Source: Clostridiales bacterium
GTDB lineage: Bacteria; Bacillota; Clostridia; Peptostreptococcales; NVVX01
NCBI GenBank assembly: GCA_021129775.1
Contig: JAJOKP010000006.1
Coordinates: 1 to 58,468, forward strand
DNA: 58,468 nt
Direction of reading: 5' to 3'
The notes beneath the pieces are model-generated. The model had not been told where the DNA came from, made no database searches, and was given only the letters and a program-made list of their open reading frames with translations. A program made the translations under genes and the position numbers. Below, in pieces: positions 9,875-19,861 of the stretch. The first letter of the stretch is position 1. Each line of letters starts with the position of its first letter.

Positions 9875-11743
9875 TTAATCAAACAATTTATTACTTAAAT
9901 TCATAGCTTTACCAATAGCAACGTCATTAAAAATATCCTTCTCTAATTTTGGTTTCCATTCTTTGTTATTTCTAATGATTTCCTTTATTGATTTGACATT
10001 TACTATTTTCCCCTTTTTCACAAGCTCTACCATTGCCATATCAACAGTTGTCAAAACTTCAAGTTCATCACTTTTCTTGTACTTAAATTGATCTAGCCAC
10101 TCAAGCATTTCTCTGCAATACCAAGTATTGAAATACTTCTTTGCTTCAGATATTTTATCTCCAGATACAAACGCTCTACTCTTAGGTATTTCCTTAATAT
10201 AACCACTATTTTTAGCAATTTTTTCTATACTATATCTGAGTTTATGATCATATGGCCCCATTGCCTTTTTCAAAAAACCTTCTGTCGACTCTTGTATTTG
10301 TCTATGAAAAAGGTAAATAAGCTTTTGTCGTCTAAAACTACCTAACGGATATTGTTTAGTTGCAAATCTATCAGTAATAACTGCCATAATAACAGCTTCA
10401 TTGAAATTTTCATTGCGACCTTTATATATAGGCTGATTCTCTGCAACCTTTAGGATATTCTCCAGATTTGAGTCTTTTAATTTTACTACTTTATTATCTT
10501 TAGTTATCATCGGATCAATTAATCTAATTCTTCCTGTTAAAAGTTCTTGCATCATTCCTTGTTTTATTTTTTTATATTTATTCGACTTTACTTCTAATTG
10601 CTCTATTTCGTTATCCATGTCTGTTAGTATTTGTGATATTGCTTTTTGTTCTTGCTTTGAACTTGGTAGCATAATCTCCATATCTGCTAATGTATCCATT
10701 TTTATATATGGAGTACTTCCTGAATTCACCTCAGTATCAATTCTATTTTTCAAATAAAAATCAAGATATCCTTTTAGGTAAAATATATTTTCTGTTATGT
10801 TTGAAATTACATATGTTCTTTGATAGGCATTAAATTTACCATTATAGTAATGAATATATCCAACATTCGCTCCATTCCCAGAAACCAAAAGTGCTTCTGT
10901 GTCAAAATCATAATTATCAATAAAATAGTATTCTTTGGCACACGTATAAAATCTATACTTCCCATTGCTATTCATTGCATTCGCATCAAGTTTTCCCGTA
11001 GTTATACTACATAATTTACCAAGCTTAACTTTTTCCCAATCGCCACTAAACCCTGGTAATCTATTCTCACCTGTTAAAAGTTCCTGCATTGTCCCCTGCT
11101 TTATATTCTGCTTTTTCTCTATCAATCTTTCTGCAAGCATAATTAGTTCATCAACATCTGAAAGTGCTTGGGCAATTGCCTTTTGTTCGCGAAGAGGTGG
11201 GATAGCAATTAATATTTTTTTTATATTGGTTTTACTAACTCCTGTAACTTTTGTACCAGCAGCATAAAATAAAAATTGACTCTTAATTGCATTACTTTGA
11301 AAACAATATCTTTTATACATATTGTCTAGACTGTTATCTTTGCTTTTAGCAACTATTGTGTGCAACCCTGAAATAAAATCAATATTATTTATATTATCAA
11401 TAACAACATATTTACTTATCCCTTCATCATCTTCTGAAGCATCAAGAAAAACTACATCTCCATCTTTTAACAACATTTTTTTTGATACTTTTCTCACAGG
11501 AATATTCAGCTTAGGTATTACATTAAATTCATTATTGATATCTATATATGTTTTATAGGATTTATGAATATCTCCATAATGAAGATAGCAAACACCTAAA
11601 CTTGATAATTGATCTCTAGATGCAGAGTATCCTCCACTAATTGTGAACAATACATCAAAACACAATGGCTCACTCCAATCAATAGGTATAATCCCGACAT
11701 CCGTTTTTTTATATCCACTAGGTGTCTTTTTAACTATTTCCAT
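9875..11743 (-). CDS. hsdS: Type I R-M specificity subunit S with an additional C-terminal domain
   Basis: Two TRDs with PPLREQKAIAQALSDVDELI and QEQKAISQILTDMDNEIEQLE spacer helices; about 190 extra C-terminal residues after the second conserved region. Confidence 0.9.
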   Translation of the reverse strand: MEIVKKTPSGYKKTDVGIIPIDWSEPLCFDVLFTISGGYSASRDQLSSLGVCYLHYGDIHKSYKTYIDINNEFNVIPKLNIPVRKVSKKMLLKDGDVVFLDASEDDEGISKYVVIDNINNIDFISGLHTIVAKSKDNSLDNMYKRYCFQSNAIKSQFLFYAAGTKVTGVSKTNIKKILIAIPPLREQKAIAQALSDVDELIMLAERLIEKKQNIKQGTMQELLTGENRLPGFSGDWEKVKLGKLCSITTGKLDANAMNSNGKYRFYTCAKEYYFIDNYDFDTEALLVSGNGANVGYIHYYNGKFNAYQRTYVISNITENIFYLKGYLDFYLKNRIDTEVNSGSTPYIKMDTLADMEIMLPSSKQEQKAISQILTDMDNEIEQLEVKSNKYKKIKQGMMQELLTGRIRLIDPMITKDNKVVKLKDSNLENILKVAENQPIYKGRNENFNEAVIMAVITDRFATKQYPLGSFRRQKLIYLFHRQIQESTEGFLKKAMGPYDHKLRYSIEKIAKNSGYIKEIPKSRAFVSGDKISEAKKYFNTWYCREMLEWLDQFKYKKSDELEVLTTVDMAMVELVKKGKIVNVKSIKEIIRNNKEWKPKLEKDIFNDVAIGKAMNLSNKLFD

Positions 11744-14145
11744 GAATAACCCATCCTTTCCAGATGAGCATCAACTTTTCTCGCTAATTCATCAACTTCA
11801 TTTTCAAGACTTGGTAATGTTTTCTCATATCTTTTTGCAAGTTCTGTTATTCTATTTGCCAATTTATGAGATACAGTAGAATAAATTCTATCAATGCCGC
11901 GAAATATATCTCTATACCATTTTTCTTCTATTACCAGTTCTTTAATTTCTTCTATGTTCAGCTCACCATATTTATCAATTACAACGCTATCAAGTATTTC
12001 ATTTGCTTTCTTTATACTTGATTTAAATGTAGTTTCATTTTCCATAAGGGATACGTAATCCTTCAACACTGAATATTCTTCTACATACTCACTATCATTT
12101 TTAATATCTTTTAACCTTATTTTCACGTCATTCTTGCTTATATTACCTTTATCATTAATAACTTCAGCCAAAAGTCCATCTTCACCACCATGTTCTTCTT
12201 TCATCTCCTGAAGTTTCCCAACTACTTCATCAAGCAGTGATTCAAGATTTTCTATTGCTTCCTTTTCGTCTCGAAAATATTTTTCAATAATTATTTTTTT
12301 AGGTATAACTCTACCTTCGAATGATTTCAATTTTCCTTTTTTGTCAAGTTCTCGTTCAATTTCTCTACCTGCAATCCAGCCATCATAACTAATTGCATAA
12401 GTGTCATCTTGCATATATTCTTGCCAGTATTGCATCAAATGTTGATATATATCAAATTTATCTATTAGAGATACTTTGCTAAAATCATTCAATATTTTCT
12501 CAGCTATATCAACAATAAATTCTTTAGGATTATTGCCTTCTTGCATTTCATACATTGATTGACTAACTTTTTCTTTCCAACCAGTATAAGCACTGTCTAC
12601 ATTTTTTGCATGATCAATAAACTCAGAATAATTAAATATTTCTTTTCTAATATTACCTTGATCAACGCTAAGTTTTAAAAATCCTTTTCTTTCAAAAGAC
12701 TCAAATAAATGATTTTTTAAAGACGGGTAAACATCCCAATACGCGCTTAGTTCATCAATATCTTTGCTAGGTATTCCACCTAACAAATGTGCTTCAATAT
12801 TTTGCAAATCTTCCGCTTCACTTGTATCAATATAGCGTGGAATATTTAAATTATATGCATTATCTTCTTTAATTTCATTATATGGTACAAATCTAGAATA
12901 CTTCTCAATTTCTATTTCAGCATTAAAAACATCAACAATTTTTCTAATATCTTGTTCTCTCAATCTATTTTTATTGCCATCTTTCATAAATTCTTTGCTT
13001 GCATCAATCATAAAAATTCCATTTCTTGTTACAGCATCCGATTTATCGAGAACAATAATACAAGCTGGAATACCAGTTCCAAGAAACAGGTTGGAAGGCA
13101 ATCCAATAATCCCTTTTATACATCCTTTATTTATAATTTTAGCTCTAATTCCAGCTTCCGCATTCCCTCTAAATAAAACACCATGTGGCAATACAATTGC
13201 GCCTTTTCCATCCCTTTTCATTGACTTAATGAGATGTAATAACCAAGCGTAATCTCCATTTTTTGCCGGTGGATTGCCATAGCCTATAAATCTTTCATAT
13301 TCGTCAGGGTTGCTTATACCATTACTCCACTTTTTAAGGGAAAATGGTGGATTCGCTACTATATAATCAAACTTTTTTAATTTGGTACGATCTTTAAATT
13401 TGGGGTCAGCCAATGTATTACCTTGTCTAATATCTCCACTAGCCTTATGATGCAACACCAAATTCATTTTCGCCATACCGACAGTCGAAATATCTTTTTC
13501 TTGTCCATAAATTGTAATATCACAATCAGCTTCATCAGCAGCACGTATAAGTAACGACCCTGAGCCACATGCAGGATCATACAAAGTCATTTCAGCACTA
13601 TCTGCTTCATCTATTCTAATAACTTTTGCGATAACTCGTGAAACCTCGGCCGGTGTATAGAATTGCCCTTTACTTTTACCCGATTGAGTAGCAAAATGCC
13701 TCATTAGATATTCATATGCATCACCTAAAATATCATCATCTGTAGCGCGATGTTTCTTGAAATTGAGATTAGGATTTTGAAATATCGCTACTAAACTAGT
13801 AAGCTTCTCAACCATTTCTTTCCCCGAACCAATTTTTTCATCGTCATTAAACGAAGCGCTGTCAATAATTCCAGATAGATTATTTGCCTTTGCTAGTGTG
13901 CTGACGATAATATCTAACTTTTCACCAATATTTTTGTCACCCTTAACTTTTATCATATCATCAAAGCTGCCACCCTCTGGAATTACAATTTCTGCATATT
14001 TATCACCTTCATATCTATCCGAAACATATTTTACAAATAGTAATGTTAAAACATAATTCTTATATAACGAAGCATCCATTCCACCTCTAAGTTCATCACA
14101 ACTTTCCCATATTGAACTATATAATTCACTTTTCTTAATTGCCAT
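11734..14145 (-). CDS. hsdM: Type I R-M N6-adenine methyltransferase subunit M
   Basis: FYTPAEVSRVIAKV, YDPACGSGSLLI, DYIVANPPFSLKKW motifs. Confidence 0.95.
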   Translation of the reverse strand: MAIKKSELYSSIWESCDELRGGMDASLYKNYVLTLLFVKYVSDRYEGDKYAEIVIPEGGSFDDMIKVKGDKNIGEKLDIIVSTLAKANNLSGIIDSASFNDDEKIGSGKEMVEKLTSLVAIFQNPNLNFKKHRATDDDILGDAYEYLMRHFATQSGKSKGQFYTPAEVSRVIAKVIRIDEADSAEMTLYDPACGSGSLLIRAADEADCDITIYGQEKDISTVGMAKMNLVLHHKASGDIRQGNTLADPKFKDRTKLKKFDYIVANPPFSLKKWSNGISNPDEYERFIGYGNPPAKNGDYAWLLHLIKSMKRDGKGAIVLPHGVLFRGNAEAGIRAKIINKGCIKGIIGLPSNLFLGTGIPACIIVLDKSDAVTRNGIFMIDASKEFMKDGNKNRLREQDIRKIVDVFNAEIEIEKYSRFVPYNEIKEDNAYNLNIPRYIDTSEAEDLQNIEAHLLGGIPSKDIDELSAYWDVYPSLKNHLFESFERKGFLKLSVDQGNIRKEIFNYSEFIDHAKNVDSAYTGWKEKVSQSMYEMQEGNNPKEFIVDIAEKILNDFSKVSLIDKFDIYQHLMQYWQEYMQDDTYAISYDGWIAGREIERELDKKGKLKSFEGRVIPKKIIIEKYFRDEKEAIENLESLLDEVVGKLQEMKEEHGGEDGLLAEVINDKGNISKNDVKIRLKDIKNDSEYVEEYSVLKDYVSLMENETTFKSSIKKANEILDSVVIDKYGELNIEEIKELVIEEKWYRDIFRGIDRIYSTVSHKLANRITELAKRYEKTLPSLENEVDELARKVDAHLERMGYSWK

Positions 14146-14474
14146 AGTTTTATCCTACTTTCAGTATATTTCTTGATTATCCTCGTTCAATTCAATTACT
14201 CATTCTTATTCGCTTTTTGTACCCCTTCAACTCTATACAAAAACCTCCTTATCTAGAACATGATTTTAGGCTGATTGCAAAAATTTTTACCTCTTATTAT
14301 TGTGTCGGTTTTTTTTAGCAATATAGTTATGCTGCCACCTAAATATAATATCTTTACCCCATGTGCTTCAAGCATGTTTCATATATCATGGAATGTATTA
14401 TTGCTAAACCGTACATTTTGGTCCTTCCCCCAAAAATTGCATCTTCTCAACACTTGTTTGTTCATCACAAACCC

Positions 14475-15161
14475 TTATACAATTATTTGCGAGCTACCAA
14501 ATTCGTAATTCTCAAAACTATTAAGTGTCTGAAAATCAATATAATCTCTTGGGTCAATACGGAATTGTTTTTCTGGATAAAAGTTTTTTAATACAAATTC
14601 AATGAACTTAATAAAACATAACGGATTTTTCACGTACAACCTACATTCTTCATTCTGCATATGCATATGCGTTGGAGAATGGAGCCTGCTGACTGCACTC
14701 TCCAATGGATCAAAATCCACTCTCACAGGGCTCCTTATTCTTAGTACTTCACACCACTGAGAGTCCGCCAAAAATTCTTCCATCAGATTTAAAGGCGACA
14801 TATCTTCTACAGTAATTCCTTCATAAAAATATGGTGCTGGCCACCAAAGGAGAGTCTGATTTACTAAATAATCATTCTCAAACGAATAACTCACTCTAAC
14901 TAAAGAACCATCGTAAAAAATACAAAGATAGCTATTGTTTTCTAAGATTTTTTTATACTGCTCCACTTTCAAAAAATATTTATTTGTGTTGAATTTTCCT
15001 TTTTTATGATTATTCCATGACAAGAAACATTTATTACTATCTCGCGATTTTTTATAAATTTTATTATATGTATAGAGCAGTTCTTTAGAATTAAGAGCAT
15101 CTAAAGTAACGTTAATCTGTTTTTCTATTCGCTCCACATATAAATTTTGCTGTTTTTTCAC
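14475..15161 (-). CDS. DUF2290-like protein
   Basis: VRVDFDP...SPTHMHMQNEECRLYVKNPLCFIKFIEFVLKNFY pattern; 4 nt after the helicase stop. Confidence 0.65.
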   Translation of the reverse strand: MKKQQNLYVERIEKQINVTLDALNSKELLYTYNKIYKKSRDSNKCFLSWNNHKKGKFNTNKYFLKVEQYKKILENNSYLCIFYDGSLVRVSYSFENDYLVNQTLLWWPAPYFYEGITVEDMSPLNLMEEFLADSQWCEVLRIRSPVRVDFDPLESAVSRLHSPTHMHMQNEECRLYVKNPLCFIKFIEFVLKNFYPEKQFRIDPRDYIDFQTLNSFENYEFGSSQIIV

Positions 15162-15165
15162 AAAA

Positions 15166-17877
15166 TCAGCTCTTTCTTATTAGATTTGAAAGTGTCCGTA
15201 ATTCCGGCACTAAGTTAGCATCAAGTTCCCCTAGTTTAACACTCTCAATTAGATCACTGACTGCTAGTTTTGCTTCTTCTACTTTTTGTTTTTCCTTAGA
15301 AGTACGTTCTCTGTAAAGCTTTCTGGTTTTTTTCATTTGGTCAATGGTTGGAATTTGGAATTGAGGTTCATAATTACTTTCTTTGCATTTATTTATTTCT
15401 TTTGTGATAATTTCCATATTTTGTCCTGCTCCATAAATTCGAACCCAAGCTCTTGATCTTGTTATCGCCGTAAACAATATATTTCTTAATTTTGTTAGCT
15501 CCATGCCATCTGCACAAAAGTCTGAATTAAGTATATATACCATACTTGCTTCATTCCCTTTTGCTCTATAAATTTGGGAACAAGTAATACTCCCGCTTTC
15601 TCGGAAAATATCTCTATTAGTAGTTACTCCCGCCAAAACAGATCTAATACCTCTCTGTTCAAGGTGCTTCTCAAATTTTCTATATTCTTTCTTCGTATTT
15701 ATAATATTTGGAAATATCACTAAAATATCATCAGGATCTAACTCGTCCCTTTGGATATTCTTTAGTATTTCTTCAGCTGCCTTCGCATATTGTTTCTCTT
15801 TCGAATCAAAATTTTGTACTACTATACTCTCAGTCGGTTTTAATAAATCATCAAAAAATTTAGGTGTAGCTGCATTTTTTCTTCCTAATTTTACAATGTT
15901 ATTCGGTTCCAGCTTTCCAGATTTTACAGTGTACCCAATATCTCTCCATGATTCTAGCGACTCAAACATTTGTAAAATCGGGTCGTGATACAACCCAAAT
16001 CCTAATGAATGTGCCATAGTTAGTGTCCAAGGCGGATTTCTGTAACATATAGGCAACGTAATATCTCTTTTTGCCTCACCTTCTGTATTCTCTATATTAA
16101 CATTTAAGCTCCCCGTTACATATTTACCAAACATTTCTTCAAGGGAAGGCATTTCTATTTCAGATAAATTCTGCAGCTCATCATATGCCCATATTATTCT
16201 TTTGGGTTTTTTAGTATCCGCAAATACTAATCTAAAAAAACCGCTCGGCATATCTTGTGCTTCATCAATTAAAACAGCATCGTAAGTTGGTTCATATTCA
16301 TTACTCATAAAGTCCAAGAGTTCTTCACATACATAGCTAAATGTATCTCGTTGCCCAACTTTGTTTATAGCAGATGTTAGATTATGTGCTTGAGTATTAA
16401 GATTGTCCGCAATACTAGAATAAATGCCACTTTCTGAAGCACTACCCCAAGCATGCATGATATGTAAGTTATCCCAATCGACTTCCCCTCTTGCTAGTTC
16501 TCTCACAAAATCAGTTACCAACTTTACATATTGCTGATATAATGACCTTGTATAGTAAGTGATCACAATTTTCATGTCGGGGTACTGAGTATGCAAATAC
16601 GCTGCTTTCAATGCTAACACAATTGTTTTCCCTGTCCCCGCCAATCCTCTAATCCTCTGAGATCCTTCAGGAATTTCATAAGCAGCTTTTTTTTGCCATT
16701 GATCTAAGTTCGCAATTTCTTTTTCTATTTTCTTTATAATACCACCATAAGAATCATCCTCTTTAAATCTCAATTCGCGCAATTCATTGTTATAGTTATC
16801 ATACAACACAATTGCCTCTCTACAAATTTGATTTATTGAAATAATTCTACCGAGTTTATCTACCTCTAAAGAAAGAACTTTAATTTTATTTTCCATTTCT
16901 AATATATCTTTTTCTATCCTTGTTTTTTTTGCATTCAAAAATATTTTTCTTTCCTCAAATACCTTTTGGTGAAAAGACTCTACTTCTTCAATTCTTTTTT
17001 TTACAAACACAGGAATTTCAATCATTGTTTGCTCATAAATAGCCAATATATGCTTGCTAGATACATCTACTTTGTTTGAATTTCTAACAAATTCCGTTAA
17101 CCGTCTACATTCTAATTTGGCTTTCTCTAGCTCTCTTTTAGTTTTTTTAAACACGTAGCTTTTTGACGAATAGTCTTCAATAATACTTTTTTGCATTTCT
17201 ACAATCTCTATATTTTTCACCTTGCTAGCAATTTTCTCGCACTCATCAGTCATGCGCTCAACTTCTTTAGTAACAAAAAATATTTCCTCGTTAATTTGCT
17301 TAGAATTAAAATCACCATAGAATTCTACCAAATCTTCTTTGTTTTTTTTATACTGTTTTACTTCATCTTGTAACTTGTATATTTCCTCTACGTTTTCTAC
17401 AACTCCGATTATTCCCAGAAGTAAAAGGAAACCAGCAAAATCGTCCTTGTTTGCATTCTTACGATAACTGATAATGCTTGATTTTTTATTTACAATAAGT
17501 TGTTTTAGCACCATGCTCCTTTTTATGCCAAAAAAATCTTTGTACTTTGTTATAGAGTATGGTACTCCATCAACTTGTATTTCACTAGAATTTCCCAATA
17601 TCCTAATAACTTCATACAATTTATTATTGTATTTTACACTTGCGTTTAAAGTATAATTATGAATTCTCTCTTTAATAATTTCCACATCTTCATTAGCTCC
17701 AAAAATATAATCAATGCATTTAATCAGCAAGGTTTTTCCTAAGCTATTTATCGTAGCTCCTAAGTCATTTGGTTTTTGGATGTCTCCATAAATAAAAGAG
17801 ACCCCTCTTTCTTCAAACTCTATTTTTCTAATTGCTTCACCTTTAGGATCTTTAATAATCAATTTTAATATTTTCAT
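15166..17877 (-). CDS. Chimeric protein: ABC-3C/DUF2326-like ATPase N-lobe and coiled coil fused to an SF1 (UvrD-like) helicase
   Basis: N-terminus GVSFIYGDIQKPNDLGATINSLGKTLLIKCIDYIFGANED, coiled coil, then QRIRGLAGTGKTIVLALKAAYLH, DAVLIDEAQDM, IWAYDELQNLS, ITCSQIYRAKGNEASMVYIL, LFTAITRSRAWVRI. Confidence 0.8.
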   Translation of the reverse strand: MKILKLIIKDPKGEAIRKIEFEERGVSFIYGDIQKPNDLGATINSLGKTLLIKCIDYIFGANEDVEIIKERIHNYTLNASVKYNNKLYEVIRILGNSSEIQVDGVPYSITKYKDFFGIKRSMVLKQLIVNKKSSIISYRKNANKDDFAGFLLLLGIIGVVENVEEIYKLQDEVKQYKKNKEDLVEFYGDFNSKQINEEIFFVTKEVERMTDECEKIASKVKNIEIVEMQKSIIEDYSSKSYVFKKTKRELEKAKLECRRLTEFVRNSNKVDVSSKHILAIYEQTMIEIPVFVKKRIEEVESFHQKVFEERKIFLNAKKTRIEKDILEMENKIKVLSLEVDKLGRIISINQICREAIVLYDNYNNELRELRFKEDDSYGGIIKKIEKEIANLDQWQKKAAYEIPEGSQRIRGLAGTGKTIVLALKAAYLHTQYPDMKIVITYYTRSLYQQYVKLVTDFVRELARGEVDWDNLHIMHAWGSASESGIYSSIADNLNTQAHNLTSAINKVGQRDTFSYVCEELLDFMSNEYEPTYDAVLIDEAQDMPSGFFRLVFADTKKPKRIIWAYDELQNLSEIEMPSLEEMFGKYVTGSLNVNIENTEGEAKRDITLPICYRNPPWTLTMAHSLGFGLYHDPILQMFESLESWRDIGYTVKSGKLEPNNIVKLGRKNAATPKFFDDLLKPTESIVVQNFDSKEKQYAKAAEEILKNIQRDELDPDDILVIFPNIINTKKEYRKFEKHLEQRGIRSVLAGVTTNRDIFRESGSITCSQIYRAKGNEASMVYILNSDFCADGMELTKLRNILFTAITRSRAWVRIYGAGQNMEIITKEINKCKESNYEPQFQIPTIDQMKKTRKLYRERTSKEKQKVEEAKLAVSDLIESVKLGELDANLVPELRTLSNLIRKS

Positions 17878-18139
17878 TTAAAACTTCTCCCTTGTTATTA
17901 TAAGAAATCATATTACAGAGGTACATAAATTCCAGTGTATAAATGAATTTTTGGTAGGTAGGTGTCACATCGATCTTCTTCTTTGCAATATATTTTTTCT
18001 CGAATGCGCTCCACAACTTATCAACCGTCATTTTTTTGTTTGCTAAAGTGTCTAGTACAAGAGCACTACTGCCAAAATAGCTTTCAGATAATGTTACATA
18101 TTTGTTTGGTAGTATAATCGTTAACACCTCCAAAATCAC
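17852..18139 (-). CDS. ABC-3C middle component-like small protein (MC6-like)
   Basis: 95 aa: ILPNKYVTLSESYFGSSALVLDTL...VTPTYQKFIYTLEFMYLCNMISYNNKGEV; overlaps both neighbours; position between effector and ATPase. Confidence 0.65.
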   Translation of the reverse strand: MILEVLTIILPNKYVTLSESYFGSSALVLDTLANKKMTVDKLWSAFEKKYIAKKKIDVTPTYQKFIYTLEFMYLCNMISYNNKGEVLNENIKIDY

Positions 18140-19131
18140 TCTTTTTCAAAAATATCGCATTTGTCAAAAATGTATACAATTAAAAATTGTGCCGGGCCAT
18201 AATAATATCTTTTTCTTTCAGTATGCATTATAATTTCATCAATCAAAACTTCATACAAATCTTCACCTGAATATTCACGAGATAATTTTTCGTACTTTTT
18301 TATAACTAAATCTATAACCCTCTCAAAGGGTTTTGCACAAAGAATTTCTTGATTTATACTATTTACCGCTCTTTCTACAATATCCAATCTTGAAATAATC
18401 TCCTCTATTTCTTCTCTTTTCTCATTTAATTCATTAATATCAATTTTTTTAACACTCGATACTCTACTATATGTATTTGCTTTAGTCTTTAACATATATT
18501 GTTCGTTAATATTTCCCGATATTTCAAGTATTAGTTTTATAATGAAAGATTCCGTTATAGCATTAAAGTCAATGAGGTTTTTAACCTTAAGTACTGAAGA
18601 CACGCGTTTTAATAATTCAATGTCATCGAGTTCACACAACAAGTCTCTAAAGTATTCACTATTCTTAACTTTATACTCAAATTCAATTGCAAATTTTTTT
18701 TTAAGCTCGCCCACTTTAGTTTCAAAAAATCTTTCACTATCATGTGGCAAATTATTGTCAAAAGTATTTACAATAAAAACAAACTCTTTTATTTCCCCGT
18801 TCCACTTACCTTCTTTGTAGACAAGTCTAATTAAATCTTCTAGATCTGTTGCGAATTTGTTTTGAATTTCCTTTCTAAGTGATTCTTTAAGTCTAGTTGG
18901 CGCAAAAACTTGATAAAACAAGGCATCCTCTACAACCCATCCATCGTTCTTTTGATCGCCACCATAATAGTCGGGCATCTCATATGATTTTTTCTTATAC
19001 TCAAAATATACTTTGAGTATTTCTTTCGATGCCAGCTGGTAGTTAATACCTGTTTTGCTACCAAGCGATAGCATAATGGTCTCAATATAGTCATATCTAT
19101 CCACTTCTAAACCCCCTCTGTATCCTCTCAT
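18136..19131 (-). CDS. ABC-3C effector-like protein with nuclease-like N-terminus
   Basis: YYGGDQKNDGWVVEDALFYQVFAPTRLKESLRKEIQNKFATDLEDLI...KEFVFIVNTFDNNLPHDSE; first gene of the 4-gene operon. Confidence 0.6.
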   Translation of the reverse strand: MRGYRGGLEVDRYDYIETIMLSLGSKTGINYQLASKEILKVYFEYKKKSYEMPDYYGGDQKNDGWVVEDALFYQVFAPTRLKESLRKEIQNKFATDLEDLIRLVYKEGKWNGEIKEFVFIVNTFDNNLPHDSERFFETKVGELKKKFAIEFEYKVKNSEYFRDLLCELDDIELLKRVSSVLKVKNLIDFNAITESFIIKLILEISGNINEQYMLKTKANTYSRVSSVKKIDINELNEKREEIEEIISRLDIVERAVNSINQEILCAKPFERVIDLVIKKYEKLSREYSGEDLYEVLIDEIIMHTERKRYYYGPAQFLIVYIFDKCDIFEKE

Positions 19132-19269
19132 GTAATTTATTATAACACTAGTTCGTAATTTTACCTAACGCAGCACAAATGAAAAATGCATGCAAAAAAT
19201 CAACTGTAATTTTTTTGAAATGTCAAAGTTGTTAAAAGTATACTCTATCATTGATGAAAAAAGGAAGAT

Positions 19270-19560
19270 TGTATTTCAGGCTTTTCCTTTTCAAATACTA
19301 CAGGTGCTGTTGAAAGTTTAATTGTTAAACTAAATACTGCACTACTTCTGTTAATGATGTTGAGGTTAGCATGGAAGTTTCTAGTCACTATTAGTTTACC
19401 AATTTACTCTTTTCTTGTAAAACAAGGCTTCATTATTCATGTTTGAAACCCAATCCAAACTGGTGGCTACTGCAAAGAACTTGAACTTGGAAATCATAAA
19501 ACAGATATCTTTGGTTCTGCCTTAATTGCAGATTTTGCTCGTATGTAAGCTTTCTAGAAA
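19270..19560 (+). pseudogene. Degenerate IS110-family transposase N-terminal fragment
   Basis: Frame-shifting translations: GFSFSNTTGAVESLI, VSMEVSSHY, LPIYSFLVKQGFIIHV*NPIQTGGYCKELELGNHKTDIFGSALIADFAR. Confidence 0.6.
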
Positions 19561-19861
19561 CTTCTTCAGCCGTTGAAAATGCCCTCACCTTCAAAGCTAA
19601 CTCTTTACATATATCTTCAAATTTACCCGATATATATTTAAGAAATACCTGCCCTATTACAACCTGCTATGCTAACTTGTGTACATAATCTCTCTTGATT
19701 TATCCGCTACTATTGTTGTTATTCAAAATCTAGATTGTTACCCTTTACCATAAGTATCCCCTTGCAACCTAGTAAATTAATAGCTATCTTTTAAACTTAT
19801 TCTGTATTTTTGCTCTTTCTCCTTCTATTTTTTTAGCAAATACATATTTATTTCTGTTTGT

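Noticed and set aside
14150-14474. Additional small gene between hsdM and the DUF2290 gene
   Set aside because: Only short frames interrupted by stops, no convincing RBS or family; possibly remnant sequence
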